From positions 24,421,501-24,485,500 of the forward strand of contig NC_133005.1 in the NCBI RefSeq assembly GCF_048564905.1: 64,000 nt of DNA, given 5' to 3'. A model generated the notes under the pieces. It made no database searches. It saw only the letters and a program-made list of their open reading frames with translations, and was not told the DNA's origin. A program made the translations under genes and the position numbers. Position 1 is the first letter of the stretch. Every line of letters begins with the position of its first letter. This document shows, one piece after another, positions 35,377 through 47,529 of this stretch. The DNA is from Vicugna pacos (lineage: Eukaryota; Chordata; Mammalia; Artiodactyla; Camelidae).

Positions 35377-38300
35377 TACCTTCTGGAAAGGACATGAAAA
35401 CACCGAAAAAAAGGAAAGAAAAATACAGGAAGGCCATCATCTCAGAATAAAGAAAAGTCCTTCAAATTAAACAGCTTTAGTTTTGTGGGGAAAATGGACT
35501 GTGTGTGTGTGTCTTGCTTTCTCTATCCCCCAACCCCGTTTCTTATCACAGCAGACCCTGTGTTTGGAAGTCCAGGGGAGGAAGCCATGGACTCTTTCTC
35601 CTCTGACCACGGCCCCGCCCTCCCCTTCTTCCTTCCAGCCCACAGCCCTTTGCACACACAGTTCCAGAAAAGTGCTCCTCTCCCTCGCTTGGGGCGGTTC
35701 TGCATCTTCCCACTGGGCTGTGAGCTCCGGAGGGCAGGGCGCGTCCCACTGCTCTTCCCCCGTCTGACTGGTGCGGAGCCTGGCACACACTGCTGGCTGG
35801 AAGGTGGCTGCTGACTGGTCGTGCGGAGGCCACGCGGGTGCCAGGCCCCGGAGGCCCGGAAGGACTCGGGAAAGGGAAGAGAGGAAACCATTGGGAATGA
35901 AGGGGCTGAGGAGTGTCCATAAACGAAGCCCCTAACCCAAACCCCAAGGCCCCTTTGTCCAGAGAGCCAGGCACCTCTCTGTCCCCTTCACAGCCTGGGG
36001 GAGGGTGGGGAGAGGAAGTGGGGAGGGGCGGGGAGAAGCCCTGGAAAGATTCCTTCCCGATAAGGCCCAGGGCTGGGACAAATGGCAGGAAGAGGCTGAG
36101 CTGGGCCCTCAGAACCACAGACCAGCTGGGAGTTAGGAGGCCCCAGCCCCTCCTGGGACAGTCCAGCTCCCCTCCATGCTGGCCCGAGGTGTCCCGGCCC
36201 CAGCAGCCAACCACAGGGAGACCAGAGGGCGGAAGCGGCCAGCTCTTCAGACCTGGCTGCCGGAGGTGGGCTCAACGGCCACATGCTCCCCTCATCCACC
36301 CCCGCGCCTGGCAGCCACCACAGGTCCCCCAGGCCCAGAGGCCTAGATGGGGCTCCAAGGGACATGTGACGGACAGGGAGACCCAGATAGCAGCTTCAAA
36401 CTCACACACTGATCTTTCTGCTTGATCTGATCTTTCACCCAGTCACTTCCTCCCCTGCTTAAAACCCCTCAGAGCCACCCCATGCCCTCAAAATAGAAAA
36501 AAGCTGCTGTGCCTGGCCAGCTGCAGGCACCCTCACCCTTCACTCACCCGTTCCTCTTGCCCTGGCCACTTGGCTCCGTTTGCAATTATGCATTTATTTG
36601 TGAGATTCTTCAAGTGCACAGGGATACATCTGCTTTTGCTCGCTGTGGCATCTCCTACCTGATGCAGAAAGCCTGGCCGGCGGTAGCCAGGCTGAGCTGT
36701 TTGTTGGTAGGATGAATAAAGAAGCTGAGGAAGAGGGTGGGGTCATGGGGGCAGCAAAGGGTTTGGAGATAGGACAGGCTTTTGAAAACCCACTAGCTGT
36801 GTGGCCCTGGACGGGTCACTGCCTGGCAAGACTCTTCCAGCCTTTGCTGGCTCATCCATTGGTGGGTCTCACCCTGAGTGTAAAGCAGGAGCCATACTGT
36901 TCAGAGAATTGGTTTCCTTACTTTCCTTTTATTCTTTTAAAATCCAGCCCTTTTACTTTATGGACAGGACCTGTGGAGGAAATGACCCAATCAGTCTCTT
37001 CTTGGTGTTTATCTGAACCAAAAAGGGATTGCAAATTGGTGCAAACTATTTTGGAAAGAGACTTAAGATGTCACCTGCTTACATGTAAAACACTAGCATC
37101 CACCACCCAGCCCTTGTGCTTCTAGGAACCAATCGTACAGGAAATACATTGTATTTGGATGCATTAGTCTGGTATTCAGAAAAAAGTACAATACATTGTT
37201 TTAACAAGGGAGAGAAAAAAGCAAGTGGGAGAACAATCAGTATTTTTATATCTGGCCACCAGGAGGCGCCTTTGGGTCGGGGCTCGGTCAGGTTAACCCA
37301 GGGCACCTGGATTTAAAGGACAAAAATGAATGACAATACACAACCCACCTCAAAGGACGTGCTAGTCTTCATCTCACCCCCGAAGCTTTTGTTATAGACA
37401 ATATCTACATGTTTTGCGTCCTCTCCGCCCTTCCTCACAAACAACACCTCTTGCCAAAAAAAGAGGCAATTCTAACTCTTATATCCTTATTTTGTTCTGC
37501 TGGGCTTATTCTGGCCCATCTCTCAAAGTTCCTTGGGCAGAATTCAGTTTGTTAGAATTTGGGATGTGATTTGTGCAATGTCTTTCGGGGCTTCACGACA
37601 AATGGATGCTATAAATCGTTATTCCCGTGAATGGGTGGGGAAACCGAGGCCCACACAGCCCAGGCCATAAAACAGACGATGGCAGAGTGAAGAGGACCTG
37701 GGGGCCAGAGCCACCTAAACAAAGTCGACGATCTAAACCCTGACCTCAGGCTCCTCTGGTCCGTGCTCAGGCCTCTAACCTCTCCTGCTGCCTCCTCTTT
37801 CTGCAATCTCACTGATTCCACGTCTCTAAATACAACCTTTCCTTCCGGTCTGTCGAGAGCCTACCACTTCTCCTCCTCACCTCTGTCTGCTGCAGGTCTG
37901 GGGCCCTCCTGGTGGGCCATGGTTCCCCACCAACACCACCCCCAAAGTCCAGGCAAGGATTCCTCAGATAAAGTCATCAGTCATCAACCCGCGGGTTCCT
38001 TCCCACCCCCACCCCCTCTGCTAGAGACCCCCCACCGCGTGGCCGGAAGCTGGGCTCAGGGGAGAGCCGGCGCCTTGTTAGCAATGGGCCACCGCTCGCC
38101 CTGGGAACCAGTCCGGTGCCCACCCAGCGACAGGAAGTGCAGACGCCTCCTCACAGGCCCCAGTCTCCCCGAGCTACTCCCTCTGAGTCTCCAGGTGTCC
38201 TTCCTCCTGCCCTCCCCCAAGGCCTGTGAGCACCCTGCAGCCCCTTCCCGCCCTCCCATCGCTCCCGGACACTCTGACAGCCACTTCCCAGTCCCGCTGT

Positions 38301-40344
38301 GCGTCAGGCACCTGGCCTGTTCCCGGCACTGGGAGCGCCTCTCTCTGGGCCCCTCTCAGCTCAGACAGGCTGCACTTTCCTCTACCACCAGTGCAGTCGT
38401 TTTTCATTAAGCTAGTCTTTCAAGGAGGAAAAGAGAACTTAAAAGCATCTTTTTCCTGGCCTCCAGGCTGTTTACAATGACAGTTCATGAGGAACTGGGC
38501 TCTGAGCTGAAACAACTCCACTTTGGAAGGCGTGAGGTGCGGAGGGGAAGGCAGGAAAGGAGCCGGTGACAGCCTCTCTGCTGCGGCCACCGGGCTCCCT
38601 CTCCTCACCGCTCACAGGCTGACAGGGGGGCTTTTCAACAACACAGTTGTGGTCTTCTTGTTGCTGCCTCATTTAACCTTCCAGCCTTTCCCCTTCTCCA
38701 GGAGGCAGCCCTTGGCGTGGTGAGCAAGCCCCACGGGATCTGGCAGACTCATTCATTCATTCATTCATTCAGCAAATATTGATTCAGTGCCAAGCTCTGG
38801 GCTAAGGAGAGGAAGACCATACAAGGGGCAGCACATCACAAACATTCTGCTGCACCTGCTGTCAGAAGGAACAGTGGGGGAGGGGCAGGGGCAGAGGCTG
38901 GGTGGTGAGAGAAGGCCTCTGGCAGGAAACACTTCGGCTGAGACCTGACTAATGAGGAAGAGTCAGCCTGGCAGGCTGCAGGAGCCCCAGAGAGTGTGAC
39001 CCTGGGGCTGCATCCTGCAGGACAGCCTGACAGATGGGGAAACTGAGGCACAGAACCAGGTGTTTCGTGCATGGCCCTGTGGCTAGTTGGCTGCTCCCTT
39101 CCTAACTGCCCCCATTCAAGGTACCCAACCCTCTTTTCAAATGAATCACCTGGTGTGAGTCACACGTCCACCCTGGGGTTTCCCGGGGCAGGGGCTGCAC
39201 CACCATCGCAGAGGCCCAGGGCCTGGTGGGTAGCAGATGCTCAAAAGAGTGTGTTGAGTTGGATCTTGGCATCTCCAGGATGCAGCCCACTGCCTGGAAA
39301 ATGGTAGAGGCTCAGAGAGAGTGGAGGCTGCACCAGCGCTGCCCGAGGCTACACCCCCAAACCAGAGGGCAGCCCAACAGCCGAGTCAGGCTGCAGCAGC
39401 TGCATCGTACCATCCTGGGCCTCGCTGCTCCCTATTGATTAGAGCCATCACCAAAATGCGGGGGCTGGGCAGTGCTGAGAACATGTGTGCCCTCAAAGAG
39501 CTCGGACCCAGCTCCCCACGGAGGTTTCACCTCCAATCTGTGTCCCGCAAGCCCCGCGCTAGTTCACACTCAGTGGCAGAAGCCTGCAGTGCTGTGTCTC
39601 AGGGTGTCACTGTTACTTAGCTGGCTCTCCTCTCTACTGTGTTGGTGCCTGGGAAGAAAACCCCACCCCATGAATGAAGGTATCCAGCAACCACATACCA
39701 AGCACCTCTGAGGTCTGGGGCCTTCTAGAAGGCTAAGGGGGGAGGTGTGCTGGGGAGTGGCTCCGGGCCTCCCTGTGCGCCCGCAGGTTTATCAGCTCTC
39801 GCAGAGGAACAGAAACCACGTCCAGGATGTGGCAGGTGTGGATGGAAGAGGAAGTACGTGAGCTGCAGCCCGGCTCCTTCCCAAGGTGGTCTGGGCAACA
39901 CTCCGCTTCTCCCCCGGGTGCCACGGGCTTTCTGAAGTGGCCACATCACCTAGAGGTAGCCGAGTAGAGGGGGGGGTGCAGAGCGGTAGCAGCGGGGAAG
40001 CCCAGCCTCCCCCCTCCCCCTGCTGGGACTGTCGAAACATCCACCCAACAGGAATGGGTGTGGGCTGCGGGGGGCACAGCCCTAGAATTCCAGGACTGCA
40101 CTGTCTACGAGACAGATGCGTGAAGAAGCAGGTACCGTTCAGGTGCTCAGATGGAAGTCCTAGGGGAAGAAGGAGATGGTCGTCTCCTTCCAGGGGCTGT
40201 GTCCAACACAATGCAAGAGGGGGGCTAGGTGAGGTGTCACACCAACCACAACAACAGCCACCCCAGCAGCGATGGCTGCCACTGACCAGCTCACCACGGG
40301 TGCCAAGAAGACGCACTTGGCTTCGTGTACACCCCCAATAGCCC
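35377..40344. other. Unique intergenic sequence, no young insertions
   Basis: GC-rich, largely unique DNA. Weak L2 is seen at 36430-36570, MIR at 36775-36900, an old LINE-like scrap at 36990-37240 and an (ATTC)n run at 38750-38770. GATAAG (a GATA-factor site) lies at 36059-36064. Open frames of up to 222 codons on the minus strand near 35546-36214 are Pro/Gly/Ser-rich, overlap counter-strand frames and resemble no family I know. I read them as non-coding. Confidence 0.5.
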
Positions 40345-40450
40345 CAGAGTAGACTGCTCCCATTTCAGAGATGGGAAAACTGAGGCACAGAGAGGTGAGT
40401 GCCTTGTCCACAGGCCACCAGGCAGTAAGGGTAGGTCTGGAAGGAGGAAG
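40345..40450 (-). repeat. MIR SINE relic
   Basis: Antisense MIR: 'ctcccatttcagagatggga', 'aaactgaggcacagagaggt'. Confidence 0.85.
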
Positions 40451-41424
40451 CTGGCACATTGGTTCCAGAGATGCTCCCCAACAAGGTAACAGTGATGGGG
40501 CTTCTGGGCACCAGTTGCTTAAACTTGCTGATTTGTTCCATCTTATTTCCAGCATCACCAGCCACCCTTGCTACTCTGCCTGTTCTCTGCCTGCTAGCCG
40601 GGACCTCTTTCTGGGGTGTGGCACAAAGACCAGGACCAGAGAGCAAGCCTGACGTGGCCTGCAGACAAGCCTGGGAGGAGGAGCCGGTGACCCAGATGCT
40701 TCTCAGCAGCTAGATTTCCTTGGCCCTCCAGAGGCTGCCTCCTCCCCTCTGCCCCCACCACCTGCAGTCAGTCTCCTGCAAATTGCCAAGTGTTGATAAT
40801 TAAAGGAGGCCCAATCTAATCAACACCTCAGAAGAAGGAAGCGGGGTGTGCGAGTGTGTGCGAGTGCATGTGTCCCAGAGCACTGGGCTTCCTTCTCTCC
40901 CTGAGCCCTCAGGATGGAGGCAGAAACATGGGTCGTGGGCCTGGCACTCTGAGGCTCTGGCCAACATCAGCAGACCACCCTCCAGGCCAAGCTGGGATCG
41001 GGGCTTGGCTTCCATTTGCCAGCAGTGCCTCTCCTTCCCTGAGCCTCGAGAGCCCCTCAGAGAGATGGAAGGCCCCTAGGAATGTGCCCTGGTGGCCACA
41101 GCTGGCCAGGACTCTCAGGCCAGCCAGTGTCCAAGTCCCCTTCAAGGCTCTGGGCCTTGGCAAGATGGTTTCAGGAGAAAATGCAGGCAGGACCAGGGAT
41201 CTCAAAAGCATCGAGTTTAAACCTTTTCTGATCCAGATGGGGTAACAGAGGAGCAGAGAAAGGGCATAGTTTACTCAGAATCATGCAGCAGGTTAGACTC
41301 AAGTCTCTTGACTCCCCCATCCCACACTTCTTTTCTGGCACCAAGAAGATGGGCTCCTCCTTCAAATTCACCTTCTTCGCAGGCTTTCCCTCCAAAGGCA
41401 GGGAGTGAAGTATAAGGAATGGCT
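40451..41424. other. Unique intergenic sequence
   Basis: A TAATTA-type site occurs at 40796-40803 (GATAATTAAAGG) in an AT-rich, non-repeat patch (40775-40825). A MIR-like patch lies at 41215-41290. No exon recognised. Confidence 0.45.
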
Positions 41425-41590
41425 TCAGTGCTGGGCAGACTGGTTTGAAACCTCACTCCCCGACTTAATTGCTGTGTGACTGTGGGCAAATAAATTTCCC
41501 TCTCTGAGCTGATTTCCTCATCTGTAAAAAATGGGGAAAATAATAACTTCTTCTTAATGTTATAGTAAGAATTCAGGGAAATACAGTGTC
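41425..41590 (+). repeat. MIR SINE relic
   Basis: Sense MIR: 'tggtttgaaacctcactccc', 'attgctgtgtgactgtgggc', 'gatttcctcatctgtaaaaa'. Confidence 0.92.
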
Positions 41591-42279
41591 TCCAGGATGG
41601 AGAGCTCCCCTTGGGCCCCTGGCAGGCTTTCCTGATGCCTTGCACGTGGTCAGACACTCTGCAGACTCCCTCCCCGCTTCCCTCTGTGATGGCAAATACA
41701 TCCAGGCTCAGAAACACACGTCTTCTGCCCAGGCTTTGAGACAGGCTTGAAAATCCTCCCACACTGGCTACAAGCACAGGGCTTCTGCCTGGAATGGTTT
41801 CTCTGACCCGGAGGAGATGGCAGAGAGAGCACTGGAATTCTCCAGGGAGAGTGCTCTGGGGAGCTGGTACCTGGATGGAGGAGGCAGAATCCCTCCTCGC
41901 TTCTGCCTCCCTGGTTTCCTGAGAGCTCGTCCCCCATCCCAACCCCCAAGAGCCTCCTGGTTTGTGGGGAGCTGCCTTCACCCCCTCGCACAGGCACAGG
42001 TCTGCTGAAGGCAGTGCAGGCGGAGGCTCCAGGCGGGCAGTGGAGCTGAAAGCTGCTGACAGGAGGCCTCTGAGGAGGGGTGTGGAGAAGAGGAGGGAGA
42101 AGGAGAAGAAAGAGGAGGAGGAGGGGAGAGGCCTGGTGAGTCCCGCCCCCATCCCCAGCCCACCCTGGACAGGCTAAGAAAAGCTCCGTTCTAGGGGAGA
42201 AAAACCAAACCGCCAAAGATGCACAGTTGCCCTCCCCACTGAGCTGGGGGCCTTCCTTCCCTGGAGCCAGCTGCCCCAG
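41591..42279. other. Unique intergenic sequence
   Basis: A purine-rich (GGA/GAA)n stretch lies at 42075-42130. The long minus-strand frames opposite it are its low-complexity Ser/Pro translation. No gene recognised. Confidence 0.5.
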
Positions 42280-42680
42280 GCAGATTAGTATTCAGCTCCG
42301 GAAAAGCAGGCCCCACACACCAACCCACGAGAGGCTGCCAGCTGAGTCAGCCTCTCTACCTGTCAGGAAATCATTCATAAAATATGACACCTTCCCAGCG
42401 CCCAGCTCCCGGCCTCACCCCAGCCACTGTCCGCCAGCCAGCTCCACAACCCCCGCGCCTCTGGCCCCCTTCCCGCCTCCCCCAGCCACTTCACTTTTCT
42501 CCTGGGATAAAGACGAATGAGACCATCGTGAAATAAGGCCAGCTCAGCCTCAGTAAATCAGCATTTACGGGTCTGCCCTGGGGACAACAGCTGAGTCAAA
42601 AAGAGCGACAACTTCATTCAATTATGAACAAACGGTGACACTGCTTCCAAAGGGTTTTCAGTGTCACAGCCATGCGAGTG
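42280..42680. promoter_or_regulatory. Candidate enhancer with AP-1/MAF-type motifs
   Basis: Two perfect TGAGTCA cores lie 249 bp apart, at 42343-42349 and 42592-42598. The first sits in GCTGAGTCAGCC, close to a full MAF/NF-E2 element; the second reads AGCTGAGTCAAA. Between and around them are non-repetitive AT-rich patches ('gaaatcattcataaaatatg', 'gtaaatcagcatttacgg'). No promoter or transcript is visible. Enhancer function is inference. Confidence 0.35.
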
Positions 42681-42895
42681 GTGGGCACTTCTTTATCTTC
42701 AGTTTATGTTCGGGCAGCGGACAGCTGGAGGCTCCCAGGATACCTTACTAGATACAGCTAAACACAGACTGTGTGGCCGATCCTTCCACAAAGGAAACTG
42801 GGGGCCACAGAGGGGAGGCAACTTGCCCCAGGTCATACGTGAGTTCAAACTCGAAGCCCATGTCCTTGAAATGAGGATATTCCATGCTCTTCTCA
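42681..42895 (-). repeat. MIR SINE relic
   Basis: Antisense MIR: 'cacagaggggaggcaacttg', 'ccccaggtcatacgtgagtt', ending 'ccatgctcttctcactaccc'. Confidence 0.6.
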
Positions 42896-42984
42896 CTACC
42901 CATCAATCAAACCTGATGTACTCTCTTACTCAGGAGATAAAAGGCAGGTTATTCTCCTGCTGAAGAACTGGATTCTTTATTACA

Positions 42985-43395
42985 GTCCTGTGTGCCTGGG
43001 CCCTGCTACCCTCCACCCTCATCACCCTCCTCCTTGCTCTCCTTCTGCAACCACTCTGGCCTCCCTGTTTCTCAAACACACCAAGCATGCCTCGGGGCCT
43101 TTGCACATGCCACTCCTTTGCCTTCCATTCATTGTCAGGCTCCCTACCATCCCACAGGACTAGATTCCTTGTCACCTCCAAGAGACCTTTCCTGACCACG
43201 TGAGAATTCCTCCAACGTTATTCCCTAGCCTTGTATGAAAATTGTTCCCATCCCAACTCATATTACAAGTTAACCATGTACCTCTTCACCTAGCTACTGT
43301 CTGTCTCCCCTGGGAAAGAACGGCTGTGAGACTGGTCTTACTGTGATGTAAAACTCTTGGTAAATATTTGTTACATGAATACCTGAATGATTTCT
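42985..43395 (+). repeat. L2 LINE relic, 3' end
   Basis: L2 order: 'ggggcctttgcacatgccac', 'gagacctttcctgaccacgt', 'ctgtctgtctcccctgggaa', 'ggtaaatatttgttacatga'. Confidence 0.9.
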
Positions 43396-43849
43396 TGCTG
43401 CGTACAATCAGAAACCCCCAGGCTGGCACTCAAGTCCCTTTATCCACTGACCATACCACTAAGTTGAGCAGTTAAGTGATCAGAACATGTCTTCCTCACT
43501 CATCATTCCTATTTGGTGTTGATGACAGAGAGGCTCAGAAGAGCCCTGGAGGATAAGGATGGAGTCGGAGTTTGGAGCCCAGGTACAGGGCCATGCATCC
43601 CCACCCAGCCAGCAGGGTGCAGCGCCATGGGTGCTGGGTGAGAGAGTTCTGTAAGAGACTCTGAGACTGCCCTGACCTGTATCGTCTGTGTCTCCAAGAG
43701 TGGCAGCCATCAAACACTCACTGCTTCATGAGAAGGGCTTCAAGCTGCATCTGGGTCACCCTTCTGATCACTCTCTAATCACCACTGACCCACCAGGGCT
43801 CAGACCTACTTTAGAAGCCAAGGCAAGTATATCCAATGATACGATCAAG
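43396..43849. other. Unique intergenic sequence
   Basis: Nothing recognised. Confidence 0.5.
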
Positions 43850-44155
43850 GGTTCTCAGCGTTATGTGTACATTAGAATCACGCCGGGAACCTCTGAAAAA
43901 CGCAGCTGCCCTGACCCCTGCCTGCTCTGTCCCGCGCTGATTTCACAGGCCTGGGCTGGGGCGAGGCAAGCACCCGGGAGACTGATGCCCAGCAAAGGCT
44001 GCAGGCATTCCAACCCTGGCCATGTGCTGCGTCTACATGAGCAGCTTCGGAAAACACTGAGGCCAGGCCCCTCTGCCACTGGAGATCCTAATCCAAGGGC
44101 TGGTGTGGTTCACACATTCCCCAGGTGATTCTCTGGTGCAGCCAGGGTTAGAACC
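43850..44155. repeat. MER5-like DNA transposon relic
   Basis: It starts 'ggttctcagcgttatgtgta' with 'cattagaatcac' and ends 'ccaggtgattctctggtgca' with 'ggttagaaccac', the two ends of the MER5 pattern. The middle is longer and more diverged than in MER5A, so it may be a related family or carry an insertion. Confidence 0.5.
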
Positions 44156-44344
44156 ACAGCCTAAATGCTGGCTTTCTAGACTGTTCTAGCTGACCCAAGT
44201 CAGACCTTCCTGCAGGAGGCAGATGTTCAGGGAACACTGACTGAGCACCTGCTACAGGCTGTGCTGGACAATTCCCTGCCCTTAACGTCTTCACTCCCAC
44301 CGGAGCTGGGAGACAGCAAGGAGGGGGCCAGGCCAGAAGGCAGG

Positions 44345-44770
44345 ACACAGATGCTCCTGTCACTCTCCTGCTTAACCCCTGTTCATCACTCCATTTAGGA
44401 CCAAGTCCTAAGGCTCAGCTGGAAGATCTGGTCCCTACCTTCCTGGCCTCCTCGTCTGCTGTTGGCCAACACTCACCTGGGCTTCCTTCATCTTTAATTA
44501 CCTCCTGTTCTTCCGCAAGTGCCACGTGACTTCCCACCTTCCTGCAAAGGGAGCGCTGTTCCCCACAGCAGTGCCGTCACCCCACCTCGCCAGCCTGCCT
44601 CACTCCTGCTGGGGCCTCACCCAGCTAGTCCGGCGGCTCCACCAGGGCTCCTAGGGCGTGTCCCACACGCCTGCTCCAGTGGGCATCTATCATGCTGCCC
44701 TGGAGTCGCTGTCCACCTCCCTGGGAGCAAGATTGTGCATCCCCAGCATCTAACAGAGGCCTGTAAGGGT
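44345..44770 (+). repeat. L2 LINE relic
   Basis: L2 order: 'aggaccaagtcctaaggctc', 'ctggaagatctggtccctac', and at the end 'ccccagcatctaacagaggc'. Confidence 0.65.
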
Positions 44771-44964
44771 CTGGGGGAGCTTAGGGTAAGCAAGGACAAG
44801 TTCTGTTTTGGGGTTACTTTGGCCAAGGCTCTAAAGACTTGTTGGAGAACAGAGAGCCGCAGGCAGGGCAGACAGAGAGGAGATTATTCAGTACCAACCC
44901 AAGGATGAGAAAGTCGTCACACGAATGGAAATCTGGGAATAGATGGGCTAGAAATTACCAAGAG

Positions 44965-45215
44965 TTGCCCTATCACTTGGTCAAAATCCAGACTCTACCA
45001 TATACCAACCGTGGGCCTTTGGGCAAGCTATCTAACTCTCTGAGCCTCAAGTCTCCTCATCTGTACAATGGAGATAATTATAGTTCTACCTCGGGGCTGC
45101 TAAAAGCAGGAAAACAAGCCACAGCATATAAAGCCCTTAGCACAGCAGAGCCTGGCATAAGGAATCACTCAGCAAACGCTGGCAATTATTACTGTTATTA
45201 TTACTCATGGAACAC
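44965..45215 (+). repeat. MIR SINE relic, nearly full length
   Basis: Sense MIR: 'ggtcaaaatccagactctac', 'tgagcctcaagtctcctcat', 'agcagagcctggcataagga', 'gcaattattactgttattat'. Confidence 0.9.
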
Positions 45216-46549
45216 TCGTGTGGAAAAGGCCTTTAGAGATCATCTAAATTAACTCCTGCATCTTATAGTCAGGGCACCGACGCGGAAAGAGGAAGGTCTC
45301 ACTGGCTTTTCTGCCCAGGCTTGCAAACCCAGAGCAGGACCAAGCCAAAGGGGTCTTCTCCTGGGCCACAGAGGAGAGCTGGGGAGGGGCCGCTGGGAAT
45401 CAGCTGATGTGCTGGCTGGAGTCCAGCTGGAGTTTCTAATGACTTGGAGCCTGACGGTCCCCACATCTCAGCTCTGTTTCAGGCAAAATCGTTGAGCATA
45501 TTTTAGGATCAACGAAAACCCACAATGCCTTTGGCTGAGCACTTTCCCTCTTCTTGTTGAAGCCCAGGGGTATTTTCTAGGAAATTGAGTCCATCTGTTT
45601 CTGATTCATTTGTACTTAACTCATCACCAAGCTGTTTTGTAAGAGCCCTTTGATGTGAAAGCAGCCTTATTCCATAAGCCTCTCTAAGCCTTTATTTAGT
45701 CAACAGTAGGTAAACGGGTCTCTCCAAAGAGGCCAGAGGCAGCTTCTTGAGCTCCGTTAACACACAGGCCACGTGAAAGGCAAAGCGTGGCCCCAGGATC
45801 CCCCTCTTGGGGCTTGTCAGGGCAAAGCGACCACTCCCTGACCCTGGCCCAGCCTGCAGCACCTGGCCACCTCTCCTCGCCGGGCACTGTAAGCCAGAGT
45901 CCTCCTTGTCCACCGCTCACAGCCCGCCCACGTGGACCGACAATTTCCTGTGTTGCTTGAGCTTCTTTATTTCAAATCCCTTGAGGATGAGTGGCTGGCA
46001 GGTCTCCTAATTCACTGCGCCACCGCAACACTGCGGCACCGTGCCTTGTACAGTTACAGGGACCATCGCTTCCAAACCAAAAACCCGTGGAAAAGGCCTA
46101 ACAAGTATAAGGGTCCCCAAAGGGATCAAGTGCCAAAATATTTGAAATTGGGGCTGCCAGAAACAGTGAGCAGCTCAGAGAATCACTGCCAGAACTGAAC
46201 GTCCCAGAGTACGAAGGCAAGAGTCTGTCTCCCCTTCCCTCCTCCACCCAGACCAGAGCACGCCAGAGTCCTAGACCTGCCTGTTTCATGCAGCAGGATG
46301 AAGAAATCGAGGAACCCCCTAATCCAAAAGAACAGAGGACACTCTTCACTGAATTCAAGGTTGACCGAGTCCCACGGCGTTTCGGGGGACAGCCCTAACT
46401 TTGGGGTTGCTTTCAAGACACCACAGCCCAATCCAGAGGTATCTCTGTAAGAGGTAGGGTCTTGGAGGGGCCCACTGGGCTGGTTGTATCCTCTGTTTAG
46501 TTAAGATGTTATTAGGGGCTCTCAAAGGCAGGGGATGGTGAAGCCCAGT
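45216..46549. other. Unique intergenic sequence
   Basis: No exon recognised. The stretch at 45475-45700 is AT-rich and CpG-poor, unlike its neighbours, and carries no recognisable repeat. It is a possible conserved non-coding segment. Confidence 0.45.
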
Positions 46550-46740
46550 GGCTCCCACATGCAAGCATGCAACACAATTGCCCTCCAAGGGCTGGTTACC
46601 ATGCAGAAGGCTGGATCACACTCCCAGAGTTCCTGATCCAGTAGGTCTAGACCAGGGCCCAAGAATTTGCATTTCTAGCAAGTTCTTAGGTGATGCTCAT
46701 GCTATTGGTCCTGGGACCACACTTTGAGAACCACTAGTCT
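46550..46740. repeat. MER5A DNA transposon relic (hAT, non-autonomous)
   Basis: Typical MER5A order: 'cctgatccagtaggtctaga', 'aagaatttgcatttctagca', 'tgctcatgctattggtcctg', ending 'ccacactttgagaaccacta'. Confidence 0.92.
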
Positions 46741-46854
46741 AGCGACTCATTTAGTCCTGGGGTGAAAATATCAGGGGTGGGGCAGCTACCTACTGCCAGT
46801 GAATGTTTCGTTTCCCCTTTTCTCTGAATACCGTGGCTTGAGTACTAAGTGACA

Positions 46855-47110
46855 GCGGTGACGGTGGTGCACACTCTGAAGCAGGCGCTAGGCTCAGTGT
46901 CCCACGGAGACCACCTTGTTCAATCCTCACAATTACCCTGCGAGGTCGACATGATCTCCATTTCACGGGTGAACCGGAGAGGAGGGGTGAAGCAAACCTT
47001 CTCGGGTCACACACAGACTGGAGGCCAAAATATTCTCACTGAGTGTGTGCATCCGTGAACACAGATGGTGAGAGGCGGATGTGAACCCAGTCTGACTCCA
47101 TAGCTCAGGC
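46855..47110 (-). repeat. MIR SINE relic
   Basis: Antisense MIR: 'gaagcaggcgctaggctcag', 'caatcctcacaattaccctg', 'gtgaacccagtctgactcca'. Confidence 0.8.
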
Positions 47111-47529
47111 TCATTCTGCTACGTTAGCAGGAAGCATGAAAGGAGGCAACGCGAGCTCTGGGAGGGAAAGGGCGAAAGCTTCTCTCTCTACCCTCTTCCT
47201 CCCCTTCGCTTTCTCTCCTCAATTTATGAAAGCGGTGCTCTGACTAAAGCTTTTCTGAATCTCCTGTCAGCCTTCAGGGACGCAGAAACGAAAAGCCATG
47301 GAGAGGAGCTGGGCCCAGAGGGGCTCCGAGAGAGAAAGAAGTGGGACCACCTGTCAAAGACAAAGCCCAGGTTATGGGCCCAGATCAGCCCCGGGTAGTC
47401 ACCACGGCCTCCTTAGGGACAAGGAATCTAGAAATAATCCAGGTAGTTGGTGTGAAGGAAGTTTAGTCATTTTGGTTGAAAAAAAAACTTGTTAACAAAA
47501 GTAACAGATGTTCTTAGCAATCTGGGGGG
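47111..47529. other. Unique intergenic sequence
   Basis: Nothing recognised. This ends the roughly 12-kb interval that lacks young transposon insertions. Confidence 0.45.

Noticed and set aside
35546-36214. Minus-strand open frame of 222 codons
   Set aside because: Rich in Gly, Pro and Ser, overlapped by plus-strand frames of similar length, no splice context and no family resemblance. Typical of GC-rich non-coding DNA.
41271-42152. Minus-strand open frame of 293 codons
   Set aside because: Its N-terminal part translates a purine-rich repeat (poly-Ser/Phe/Pro) and its C-terminal part crosses a MIR. Not a gene.
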